The position numbers and the translations under genes are program-made. Below are positions 14,501 through 20,376 of a stretch of 23,084 nt of DNA, one piece after another (the first letter of the stretch is position 1; each line of letters opens with the position of its first letter). The stretch is from an uncultured Bacilli bacterium. GTDB lineage: Bacteria > Bacillota_I > Bacilli_A > RF39 > UBA660. The stretch lies in the NCBI GenBank assembly GCA_947631885.1, contig CANRMZ010000002.1, positions 1 through 23,084 of the forward strand, written 5' to 3'. The notes under the pieces are model-generated. The model was not told where the DNA came from. It worked only from the letters and a program-made list of their open reading frames with translations, and did no database searches.

Positions 14501-15330
14501 TTTGCATATGGTAATATCTTAGCAAAAGCACCTTGGAATAAACCACCTAAAGCCGTAGATGTTTCTACTAATTGGTTTTTGAATATTCTTAATTGGTTAC
14601 TTGGACTTTCAATCGTATTTGCCCAGTCTCCATGAGCTATACTTGATTGTCTCAATACTGCAATATATCTTAAAATTTGTTTTTCTGCTTGACTTAATTC
14701 TCTTACAGTTCTATCAGTAATACCAATACTATCTAATACTGGTGTTAATGATTTTTCTGTAACATCAAGTCCAAAAGCACGTAAAGGTTTCGTTTGCCCT
14801 GCAAACACACCCGCTCTTAATGCCTCTGCTGTGGTTGATTCACTCTTGTTATATAAAGATGATAAGTCATTAATTAATTTTGTAGTATTTTCAGACATAA
14901 TTTCAGCTTGATCAGATGCAATACCCATGTTTTCTGCCATAGATTGATAAAGTGCTTGATAAGTCAATGTCTGTGCTCTTTGGGTTCCAAAATTCTCAGC
15001 CATTTTGTTTTGGAATACCGTAGCTTGTTTACCAACTTCACTAAACGCGTCTCCAGTATTACCCATAACTACATTAAATAAATTCAATGATTCACTATAA
15101 TTATTTGTGGCATCAATAAAACCTAATAATGTCTTGGTAACCTTTCTTGCTGCAACATAGACTCCAGTTAATTTGAAACTTGTATTAATTTTCTTTGAAT
15201 AGTTATTAATTTTATTAGAACTATCACCAACATTATTAGAAAGATTTTTGACATCTTTAATAAGCTCTTGTAATTTAGATTGTGCTTGTTCTGCGTATGT
15301 TTTGACTTCTATCGAAAGTTCATTCTTCAT
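11524..15330 (-). CDS. tail tape measure protein
   Basis: 1268 residues, the ruler for tail length (about 190 nm if 0.15 nm per residue holds). The N-terminal third contains the TP901-type core with QRAQTLTYQALYQSMAENMG, LSSLYNKSESTTAEALRAG and NQLRIFKNQLVE. A hydrophobic, Gly-rich stretch (around 540-600, with GVTTIIGGVQVGAVFGPWGA) may insert in the host membrane during DNA entry. A long Glu/Lys coiled region follows. Near the C-terminus KLGIHSPSKLVINAKIGDYL is the usual tape-measure end motif. The start overlaps the T chaperone end by 11 bases. Confidence 0.95.
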   Translation of the reverse strand: MKNELSIEVKTYAEQAQSKLQELIKDVKNLSNNVGDSSNKINNYSKKINTSFKLTGVYVAARKVTKTLLGFIDATNNYSESLNLFNVVMGNTGDAFSEVGKQATVFQNKMAENFGTQRAQTLTYQALYQSMAENMGIASDQAEIMSENTTKLINDLSSLYNKSESTTAEALRAGVFAGQTKPLRAFGLDVTEKSLTPVLDSIGITDRTVRELSQAEKQILRYIAVLRQSSIAHGDWANTIESPSNQLRIFKNQLVETSTALGGLFQGAFAKILPYANAILMVVKEVANALADMFGIEIEDYNSGIASTEEYYEDLEDGIDGATDATKKLKRETLSFDQIHNIDDKDTSGGVGSLSGGIDQRLLDAINGYDNGLDRVKMKATEIRDNIMEWLGFTKEIDPITGKVSFKYQGMKTTLKNMWNSFKGLSTQGKILVGLGLVAGATKLWNTGKKLVTTFGSSGLGQALKNLLTPTKNLLSWAKLGVQTNKSLTSGLKEGIQSWRQAEGIISSTTGKLDGFKGALNGAKDILKGLAINVTGLTILQTSLDDVANSGWNLYNTLGTVAGGVTTIIGGVQVGAVFGPWGAAIGGVVGAFEVLYKTMETVTQKSDPLKEKIEEQKSVVDEAYQSYINFRNELNNSFEQTDVEFGYYERLKEELNNIIDANGTIKRGYEERAQAIINELNEALGLNIQIVDGHVQKWNEVSGAIDNAIEKEKAYAKLEVLKTAAQNAYGEIEKAQNKVTEATDLYNESIDELTSKLEEMHSKEEGWSLATDTLKGMAEMYGITNEELIKYYTTGEKATSIQNALNDAYESNTRNLEVIGNYIKDNVAHVKEQSDTLAEAKATLDGYNETIMNWEYATELATKGNYEALNTFFDHERNLRGKNLEEQKAYWEEIKTNSQKSLEYINSNQETYGAQEYEYLKQKYEDEITLADKSLQEINDRNLQSLIEQSKSVEQLTPEIVGKWQELATKNHNVFLEEMAKLTPEVQAELLNVKDLAEGDLKEDMITTFGELAKADKNKFIEMISLMPEETKQALSSKMASAGYEIGGLFESNIEKSAEQLDVTSSVENAIEKTKSSANNGSLWNKIGSLASGIWSGITTSLSIQAKSGTGLAGFANNLITSLKSKLGIHSPSKLVINAKIGDYLFQGIEKGMENELPHIQSTALSLVDTIKGTVYDGMDSLNLEMAKLPNISTDMTSAFNTQSINELDLSPIERATYNGIARAISDYGLVQVDVNSTYQDGMITDVVVNNVKETIRRTGYNPFEEGV

Positions 15331-15691
15331 TCTTACTCCTCATAACCTCTTGTACTTGTTGTACTCGTTGTAATAATCTTTCTTGTAAAGAACTCACGTG
15401 TTGCTCTTTACTTTGTTCCCAATACGGAACGCTTGGGTACTCTAATTTTTTGTTTTTTGAGAAAGCATTAGATAATGCAACGGTTAGTGCATGTAACATA
15501 TAACGTCCTTGATTCCATGCGTTATAGTCTTCTTCTTTTCTTTTATTAAAATAAGAAAAACGGTATGCCCAGAATAAGTCTGGGTCTTTCTTCCAAAACT
15601 CATCTTGTGACATACCGTACTGTATTGCTAAAGGAAGTAAATCCTCAAAATATTCAGTTAAATTTTTATATTTTTGCTCTTCTCTTAAGCC
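15320..15691 (-). CDS. tail assembly chaperone T part (made as GT by -1 frameshift)
   Basis: An ATG ORF begins at 15613, but the same frame is open back to the end of the G gene and gives GLREEQKYKNLTEYFEDL and then LPLAIQYGMSQDEFWKKDP. These are the expected residues of the T domain, so 15613 is an internal Met. Relative to the G gene the frame is -1. T binds tape measure during tail assembly while G binds tube subunits (known for lambda-type G/GT). No canonical XXXYYYZ heptamer is visible. The last shared stretch is ATA ACA AAG GCT TAA, where a Lys tRNA could slip from AAG to AAA. The slip site is therefore uncertain, and the start given is the first codon of the new frame at that point. 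Confidence 0.8.
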   Translation of the reverse strand, partial: GLREEQKYKNLTEYFEDLLPLAIQYGMSQDEFWKKDPDLFWAYRFSYFNKRKEEDYNAWNQGRYMLHALTVALSNAFSKNKKLEYPSVPYWEQSKEQHVSSLQERLLQRVQQVQEVMRSKNEE

Positions 15692-16023
15692 TTTGTTATC
15701 TCTGCTTTCTTCACTTTCACTTTTGATTTCGTACCGTTTAGGGCATCGAGAAAAGCTCCATATTCTTTAACTCCGAACTCGATTACTTCTCCTACATCTC
15801 CGTTTTCATCACGATATTGATCCTTTAAGTCTAATACTTCTTGTTCTCCCATATCGCCATAGTTAGCTACAAATAAAGCTGTCCACATTCCATCGATAAA
15901 TGTTACGGGACGTTTTTCAATATCTACAAGAGATATTCCTCTGTTTTCTAGCCATTTTACTGAATTTCTTACAAGACATAATTCGTAATCTTTTTCATTG
16001 ATATTTATTTTGCATTTATTCAT
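15685..16023 (-). CDS. tail assembly chaperone G
   Basis: 112 residues, short product of the G/GT pair. It begins MNKCKININEKDYELCLVRNSVKWLE, with a DGMWTALFVANYGDMGEQEV middle, then ends in a Lys-rich KSKVKVKKAEITKA tail. Position between tail tube and tape measure fixes its role: it keeps the tape measure soluble and recruits tube subunits. Its stop lies within the frameshift zone. Confidence 0.85.
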   Translation of the reverse strand: MNKCKININEKDYELCLVRNSVKWLENRGISLVDIEKRPVTFIDGMWTALFVANYGDMGEQEVLDLKDQYRDENGDVGEVIEFGVKEYGAFLDALNGTKSKVKVKKAEITKA

Positions 16024-16051
16024 TTAATCTCTTCCTTTATATTTTTCTAAA

Positions 16052-16507
16052 TTATTCTGCTTGTAGTAAACTATCTACTTCTGATTTTGTTTTAATTTCA
16101 GGTGATACACTTGGTACAGTATGTAAAGTAGCCTCTACTACACTACCAACAGAAACTTCGTTAATCCAAGTTTGAGCTTGTCCTTGATATGTAAACCCAG
16201 TACCATCTTGGAATTTTACTAAGAACTCATGTTCTGCACCGTCACATACAGCTTTAGCTTTTGTATGATTAGCTTCTGTGTAGTTGTAAGTGTAGTCCAT
16301 ATCCCCAGTATCTGGTCTATCAGGAATATACGTTTTTGTTGGGCTTTTTAAAGTCGTTGTTTCTAACGTACCTCCAGCTTGTCCACTTGCTGGTACACTC
16401 TTAATTTCGAGTAACTCTTCATACTTAGTTTCTTTCTTTACATAAAGAACAATTCCTACATCAGATTGTGCTGTCATTTCTGCAAATCTTTGTATATTAA
16501 GCTTCAT
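16052..16507 (-). CDS. major tail (tube) protein
   Basis: 151 residues from ATG 16507. An in-frame TTG at 16519 adds four residues, but it overlaps GAGGAG, the ribosome site of the ATG, and the preferred start gives MKLNIQRFAE. That MK(L/F)NLQ(L/R)FA opening is a recurrent N-terminal signature of phage capsid and tail proteins in Bacillota. The body is a beta-sandwich-type tube protein with TTLKSPTKTYIPDRPDTGDM and a YTYNYTEANHTKA segment. Subunits polymerise into the hollow tail tube. Confidence 0.85.
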   Translation of the reverse strand: MKLNIQRFAEMTAQSDVGIVLYVKKETKYEELLEIKSVPASGQAGGTLETTTLKSPTKTYIPDRPDTGDMDYTYNYTEANHTKAKAVCDGAEHEFLVKFQDGTGFTYQGQAQTWINEVSVGSVVEATLHTVPSVSPEIKTKSEVDSLLQAE

Positions 16508-16532
16508 TCTTCTCCTCAAAATTTTCTTCTAT

Positions 16533-16961
16533 TTATGATGGATAAATCACTAATTTATCCTTATATTTCGTATCTATTAAACAGGTTGCTTGTACAATAT
16601 TTCTTGTAACATTTGTATCTTCATTTGGTGCATTCTTAGATACTTGTACTGACATACGATAGACTTCATGAAAAAATCTTTCGATATGATCAGTTATTTC
16701 ATTAGCAATTGTTTGCCTTGCAATATTTTCTTTTTGAACAGAATAAATATTAATTTCTAAACCATAATGATACATTTCATCTGTATATTTTTTGGTTGTA
16801 TAATCAACGGTATATGGCAATAATTTAATAATTACAATTGGAAATTCTTTCTCTTTAGGGGTATCTTGATATACTGTTGGATTATAAGTAGAATTATCTT
16901 TTAAAAACTCTCTTAAATTCAAAGTGATTTCATCATAAAGTTTCTGAATACTTTCTAACAT
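16533..16961 (-). CDS. tail terminator-like protein
   Basis: 142 residues, with MLESIQKLYDEITLNLREFL, KEKEFPIVIIKLLPYTVDYTT and YGLEINIYSVQKENIARQT. This fits the small alpha/beta tail terminator (lambda gpU-like) that caps the tail tube before head joining. It starts one base over the stop of the gp10-like gene and precedes tail tube by 13 bases. Assignment rests on order and fold-like features. Confidence 0.75.
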   Translation of the reverse strand: MLESIQKLYDEITLNLREFLKDNSTYNPTVYQDTPKEKEFPIVIIKLLPYTVDYTTKKYTDEMYHYGLEINIYSVQKENIARQTIANEITDHIERFFHEVYRMSVQVSKNAPNEDTNVTRNIVQATCLIDTKYKDKLVIYPS

Positions 16962-17464
16962 TAGTACATCGCTCCCGTATTTTTTGCAATTGTAAATCCA
17001 ATTGTCTTAGGTACTTCTTTTTGAATTTCTAACAATGATTCATAAAAAATATGTTTTGTTGTTAAACCGTGTGTGATTCCACCATACCCATGTTTCTCGT
17101 TATAAAATCCCCAACCTATTTCTCCTTTTCCACTTTGATTGACATTATAATCAAAACTACTTGCCCATTCGTCTTGGGTTCCTTTGATACCTGTACCAAA
17201 TTCATGAAAAATTACTACAATATCATTGGTATAAACTTTACCAATTTCTGTTTTCTCATCATAATTTTCATGTACTTCACTTTCATGGTCTTGTAAATTA
17301 TATTGAGCCATCTTGCTAAGAATAGATTGATATAACATATGGGTAATTTCTTCTACACCGATTTTGATACCTTTATCTAAATTCGTACCATATTTTTGAA
17401 TTTCTTTGATTAAATTATTTAGACTTTTTTCGCTTAGGTCTACTGTAAGTTTCTTTGTTGGCAT
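16961..17464 (-). CDS. HK97 gp10-like neck / tail completion protein
   Basis: About 167 residues from ATG 17464 (MPTKKLTVDLSEKSLNNLI). Longer options at ATG 17473 or TTG 17500 have no better ribosome site. The protein is typical of the HK97 gp10/minor capsid family in this slot: an N-terminal helix, KVYTNDIVVIFHEFGTG, and H-rich GYGGITHGLTTKHIFYESL. The beginning lies inside the end of the small upstream gene, so about 50 bases are read in two frames. It ends one base into the tail terminator gene. Confidence 0.8.
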   Translation of the reverse strand: MPTKKLTVDLSEKSLNNLIKEIQKYGTNLDKGIKIGVEEITHMLYQSILSKMAQYNLQDHESEVHENYDEKTEIGKVYTNDIVVIFHEFGTGIKGTQDEWASSFDYNVNQSGKGEIGWGFYNEKHGYGGITHGLTTKHIFYESLLEIQKEVPKTIGFTIAKNTGAMY

Positions 17465-17600
17465 TTGCATCATTTCTTGCTGTACTTCTATTTGAAACAA
17501 TTGGTTTATTATAAACTTTCTTCCAACCTATTTTTAAATAAGAAGCTAACTCAGATGGTCTAACTTCAATTCGTGTAAGTCCGTTTGTAATTTGTATCAT
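17415..17600 (-). CDS. small basic head-tail region protein, overlapping its neighbours
   Basis: 61 residues: MIQITNGLTRIEVRPSEL, then ASYLKIGWKKVY and a basic tail ending RPKRKKSK. Proteins opening M.I.NG....V....F..Y...GW..V are common between head closure and gp10-like genes in Bacillota phages. Function unknown to me. It starts four bases inside the head-closure gene (ATGA type) and its last 50 bases or so overlap the gp10-like gene in another frame, so both starts and ends are coupled. Confidence 0.7.
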   Translation of the reverse strand: MIQITNGLTRIEVRPSELASYLKIGWKKVYNKPIVSNRSTARNDANANKETYSRPKRKKSK

Positions 17601-17950
17601 TTTCCCGTTATCCTTTCAAAATATATAATGATGACCTTATTCCCATTTCTTGGAGGATATAAACGATAATTTGCATTTGCTCCATGTACTTTTTCTTCGT
17701 TTGGTTTTACACCATCTAAGTATGCCAAATCGTTTTCAGAGAATATATTTTGATAAGCAATCGGTATAACTGCCTTTTGTATCATTTTTGCCTTTTCTCC
17801 AAATTCCATTAAGTCAACTTCACTTGATATCGGTTGTACATTGAAGTAATAAAGTTTAGGTTCTTCATAAGTAGTAATTAAATTACCATATATATCTTTT
17901 TCAGTTCCACTTACTTTTTTTGCAATGTAGATTGGTTTTTCCCATCTCAT
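17597..17950 (-). CDS. head closure (stopper) protein
   Basis: 117 residues: RWEKPIYIAKKVSGTEKDIYGNLITTYEEPKLY followed by a beta-barrel-like body with VDLMEFGEKAKMIQKAVIP and DLAYLDGVKP. This matches the SPP1 gp16-like stopper that closes the connector after DNA packaging. It overlaps the connector gene by four bases. Confidence 0.8.
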   Translation of the reverse strand: MRWEKPIYIAKKVSGTEKDIYGNLITTYEEPKLYYFNVQPISSEVDLMEFGEKAKMIQKAVIPIAYQNIFSENDLAYLDGVKPNEEKVHGANANYRLYPPRNGNKVIIIYFERITGK

Positions 17951-18276
17951 TTAATCACTCCAGCTCGCGGAATAAGTTCATTCATTAATGATTCAGAAAT
18001 CATGTCTGTTTTCATGGTATAAGACAAACCATTTTCAGAATAAGAAAGATACCCTTCTTCTCCCATTTTTCGATATAATTCGATAGCACAACGAACTTGC
18101 CAATTTTTGTAACGGTCTGGCAATTCCGTAATTTCTTTATGAAATGGATAAAGTGCGTTTAACGCGATATACTTTGCATCAATAAGCTTTAATTTAAAAA
18201 TCTCATCTCTATCTTTGCAATCAATATCTTGAAGGATTTCTAAACGCATTTTTTTTAATTGCTCTTCTTCAGTCAT
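17947..18276 (-). CDS. head-tail connector adaptor (SPP1 gp15-like)
   Basis: 109 residues from ATG 18276. A GTG at 18285 is possible, but GGGAAG sits 8 bases before the ATG. All-helical protein: MTEEEQLKKMRLEILQDI, KLIDAKYIALNALYPF, LPDRYKNWQVRCAIELYRKM and GEEGYLSYSENGLS. The LPDRY..W...CA.ELY.K.G..G...HSENG pattern is the usual DNA-packaging/connector family of Bacillota siphophages. It forms the ring under the portal. Confidence 0.85.
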   Translation of the reverse strand: MTEEEQLKKMRLEILQDIDCKDRDEIFKLKLIDAKYIALNALYPFHKEITELPDRYKNWQVRCAIELYRKMGEEGYLSYSENGLSYTMKTDMISESLMNELIPRAGVIK

Positions 18277-18302
18277 TAAACACACTTCCCATTAATTTTC
18301 TA

Positions 18303-18677
18303 TTATTCACTTGGGCTTAACGTTAAACCTGTTAAGTCTAATACTTTCGTAGTCTCACCATTCTTTAAGGTAATAGTTTGACTTTTATCGTGTATCTTTG
18401 CTACAAGTAAGTAATCTTTAGAATTTAAAGTTCCTGTTCCTTTTTTCTGTGAATCTGATAATTCAAAAGATACAGTATCACCATTTTTAGCTTCTTCAAC
18501 CTCAATGGCTAGGAAATTTCCCTCTGCTCCTTTTTCAAATTTATCATATCCTTTTACATATTTTAAAGTTCCAGTGACTTTATTATCTGAAATTTCTACT
18601 TCTTGCAAGTCGGATACATTCTTTCCGTAAACTTCGCCCGTAGGTAGATTAATCGTTACCTTTTTTTCGGGCTTTTT
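18303..18677 (-). CDS. Ig-like C-terminal extension of the capsid (via +1 frameshift)
   Basis: Only a TTG (18608) could serve as an internal start. The conserved domain begins earlier, with KKVTINLPTGEVYGKNVSDL, in a frame open back into the capsid gene. At the capsid end, codon CCC is followed by stop TAA. A +1 slip of the Pro tRNA from CCC to CCT enters exactly this frame (AAA AAG CCC GAA). The extension would add 124 residues, making about 406 in total. The body is a beta-rich Ig/decoration-type domain (VTGTLKYVKGYDKF, GNFLAIEVEEAKNGDTVSFEL). Programmed frameshifts that add Ig-like domains are known in phages, and Listeria phage PSA uses a +1 shift in its capsid gene. It would decorate the head surface. 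Confidence 0.8.
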   Translation of the reverse strand, partial: KKPEKKVTINLPTGEVYGKNVSDLQEVEISDNKVTGTLKYVKGYDKFEKGAEGNFLAIEVEEAKNGDTVSFELSDSQKKGTGTLNSKDYLLVAKIHDKSQTITLKNGETTKVLDLTGLTLSPSE

Positions 18678-18681
18678 AGGG
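18676..18681 (-). promoter_or_regulatory. +1 frameshift site CCC-TAA
   Basis: Minus strand CCC (18679-18681) followed by stop TAA (18676-18678). The Pro tRNA can re-pair one base forward on CCT while the slow stop codon waits in the A site. The new frame is open for 124 codons and encodes the conserved Ig-like domain in full, without any ATG. Confidence 0.7.
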
Positions 18682-19524
18682 TGTATAATCGTTATCTTTA
18701 GAAACGATTTTAACTACATCTTGGTCTTTCTCTAAGTAAACACCATAATGTATATCGGCATTACATTTTGTAATTTTTTTATCGATGTCACGGTCACGTT
18801 CAGGCATAATGTCACGTTTTACTTCGATAGTTAATGGTTGTCCTTTAATTAAGTAGTTATTAAACTTACCATCTCCACTTGTCTTAATCTTATTTGATAC
18901 AACAATGTTGCAACCTAAGATTTGTCCAAGTGAACCTGTAATCATCATTTCTGCTTTAATTTCACTTGCTGGAATAAAGTCAGGGTCATGACGAATATCT
19001 TTCACTTGAGTTGGAGCAATTAATAAAGTCATATCAGATGTGTCTAAATCTTCGCCCCATTTTTCTTGAGCTAATTCTACTAATTTAGCACCGATACCCT
19101 CTGTTCCATCTCCAACAGTCATTTGTTGGATCGCTTTACCTAATTCTGCTAAACAATCATTATCAATCTTTTGAGCAATAGCCATTCTGATTTGTCTAAC
19201 ACCTTCAGCTTCTGGGTCACCTTGTGAATTTAATACAGCTTCATCAGTAAGTTGTACTCCACGACCAGCTTTCTTGATAGTCATTTCAGTTTTCTTTTGC
19301 TCTAATTTTCCGTAACTAATGTCATTACCTTCTGTGAACTCTTCTGCATCTCCGATATATGTCCATTTCCAACGTGTTACTGTGTCCCCAGGTACTCCCT
19401 TTAATGTTTCTAAATACTTAGCAAATGGTAAAAATTTAATATCATCTACTAATTTAGTAATAATTTCAGGTCCTACGACTTGAGGTACAAACAAGTTGGC
19501 GATTTTTGTAAGATTCTCGTCCAT
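18676..19524 (-). CDS. major capsid protein (N4-gp56-like / HK97 fold)
   Basis: 282 residues. Features: TKIANLFVPQVVGPEIITKL, the E-loop-like region with GNDISYGKLEQKKTEMTIKKAGRGVQLTDEAVL, and VSNKIKTSGDGKFNNYLIKGQPLTIEVKRD, typical of the N4-gp56 family capsid. It follows the scaffold gene by 28 bases. The coding sequence ends ...TAT ACA CCC TAA, a +1 slip site that gives a longer version with an Ig-like domain. The short form should be the bulk of the shell. Confidence 0.92.
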   Translation of the reverse strand: MDENLTKIANLFVPQVVGPEIITKLVDDIKFLPFAKYLETLKGVPGDTVTRWKWTYIGDAEEFTEGNDISYGKLEQKKTEMTIKKAGRGVQLTDEAVLNSQGDPEAEGVRQIRMAIAQKIDNDCLAELGKAIQQMTVGDGTEGIGAKLVELAQEKWGEDLDTSDMTLLIAPTQVKDIRHDPDFIPASEIKAEMMITGSLGQILGCNIVVSNKIKTSGDGKFNNYLIKGQPLTIEVKRDIMPERDRDIDKKITKCNADIHYGVYLEKDQDVVKIVSKDNDYTP

Positions 19525-19552
19525 TACTCTTTAATACTCTTTCTATGTTCTT

Positions 19553-20152
19553 CTATTTTGTAAATTCGTTGTATTGTTCTTGGTTTTCAAAATATAATTT
19601 TTTTCTTTCCGAATAACTCATTTTTAAAAAGTCTTCTTTAGTCAATTCTTTCGCACCATTGCCATCTGTTTTACCATCTGGTTTTTTGGTTTGTTGAAGA
19701 ATACCTTCTTCTACTTCTTTCTTTGTCTTATCTGTTTCAACTTTTAAGATATCTGCAAAGCTATTTGCTAAATCTAAAGTCTTCTTTTCATCATCACTAA
19801 CTACTTTTTCTAACAATTCATCTATTTTCTCTTCAGGAATATTGGCATTTCTGAATATATCTTTTGCCTTTATCTTGTTAAGTTCCATAGACAATTCTTT
19901 TGTTTTCTTTTCATAGTCAGCTTGTGCTTTTGCTTGTTTTTGTTCATCTGTCATAGATTTTGCTTTTAAATCATCTAATTCTTTTTGAACATCGTTTTTC
20001 TCAGTTTCAAGATTTTTTAATCTGTCAGATAAACTGTTATATTTATCCTTTGGAACAGTAAACAATGCTACTTCTTTAGCAATCTCATCTACTGTACTAT
20101 CTACATTTTCAATCTCTAATCCGTTCAAAACTTCTTTAATTTTTTCTTTCAT
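19553..20152 (-). CDS. scaffolding protein (GP20/DUF4355-like)
   Basis: 199 residues. Long coiled coil (about 40-100, YNSLSDRLKNLETEKNDVQKELDDLKAK), acidic middle, and C-terminal ELTKEDFLKMSYSERKKLYFENQEQY, the ending typical of Bacillota phage scaffolds. It guides capsid assembly and then leaves the procapsid. The ribosome site AAAGGA is 5 bases before the ATG. The 220 bases upstream hold a tRNA and hairpins rather than a minor head gene. Confidence 0.9.
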   Translation of the reverse strand: MKEKIKEVLNGLEIENVDSTVDEIAKEVALFTVPKDKYNSLSDRLKNLETEKNDVQKELDDLKAKSMTDEQKQAKAQADYEKKTKELSMELNKIKAKDIFRNANIPEEKIDELLEKVVSDDEKKTLDLANSFADILKVETDKTKKEVEEGILQQTKKPDGKTDGNGAKELTKEDFLKMSYSERKKLYFENQEQYNEFTK

Positions 20153-20196
20153 TCGTTCCTTTCACTCATATACCCTTTTATTGTCTTGGTTGACAC

Positions 20197-20227
20197 ACTT
20201 GAGCATAACGTTTATACTTCGTCAAGT
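20197..20227 (-). ncRNA. long imperfect hairpin downstream of tRNA-Asp
   Basis: On the minus strand, ACTTGA pairs with TCAAGT. After a four-base CGAA bulge, GTATAA pairs with TTATGC (one G-U) around loop ACG: twelve pairs in all. There is no T-tract, so it is not a classic terminator. TTGAC...GTCAA at 20190-20226 offers a competing fold. It may stabilise or process the mRNA between tRNA and scaffold. Confidence 0.5.
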
Positions 20228-20238
20228 TTCTCTATTTG

Positions 20239-20252
20239 AACCATTTCTGGTT
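20239..20252 (-). ncRNA. small GNRA-capped hairpin
   Basis: AACCAGAAATGGTT: a five-pair stem with GAAA tetraloop, 15 bases after the tRNA CCA. Possible processing or tertiary docking element. Function unknown. Confidence 0.4.
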
Positions 20253-20267
20253 ACCTTACCACACTAT

Positions 20268-20342
20268 TGGCGAGGAATAACAGAATTGAACTGTTCTCTC
20301 TTGCTAGACAGGCAAGCATAATAGCCACTATACCAATTCCCC
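20268..20342 (-). tRNA. phage tRNA-Asp (GTC)
   Basis: 75 bases including encoded CCA. The acceptor stem GGGGAAT/ATTCCTC has seven pairs (one G-U), with discriminator G73 as expected for Asp. The D arm is short (GTAT/TTAT, three pairs) with loop AGTGGCTA containing the GG pair. The anticodon stem CTTGC/GCAAG is perfect, with loop CTGTCTA and anticodon GTC at 20307-20309. The T stem AACAG/CTGTT is perfect, with loop TTCAATT. It lies inside the late operon between portal and scaffold, so the mature tRNA would have to be cut from the structural-gene mRNA, which would separate the two messages. It has no promoter of its own that I can see. Confidence 0.9.
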
Positions 20343-20352
20343 ATTAAAGAGA

Positions 20353-20376
20353 CTGATACACCTTAGTGTTTATCAG
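20353..20376 (-). ncRNA. hairpin overlapping the portal stop codon
   Basis: CTGAT/ATCAG plus ACAC/GTGT with a two-base bulge and TAAG loop. The portal TGA lies within the 5' arm. It sits 10 bases before the tRNA. It could protect the portal message 3' end after tRNA excision. Confidence 0.45.

Noticed and set aside
15320..15613. Independent gene starting at ATG 15613
   Set aside because: Conserved T-chaperone residues continue upstream of this ATG to the end of the G gene.
18303..18608. Independent Ig-domain gene from TTG 18608
   Set aside because: The conserved domain begins 20 or so codons earlier in the same frame, with no start codon before the capsid stop. A +1 frameshift explains it better.
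20153..20260. A second tRNA after tRNA-Asp (TGG-TAAGGTAA-CCA looks like a D arm, GGTTCAAAT like a T arm)
   Set aside because: No anticodon stem or acceptor stem can be formed around them at the right spacing.
20373..20375. Alternative genetic code with UGA as Trp
   Set aside because: The portal ends naturally at TGA and Trp codons in the genes are TGG.
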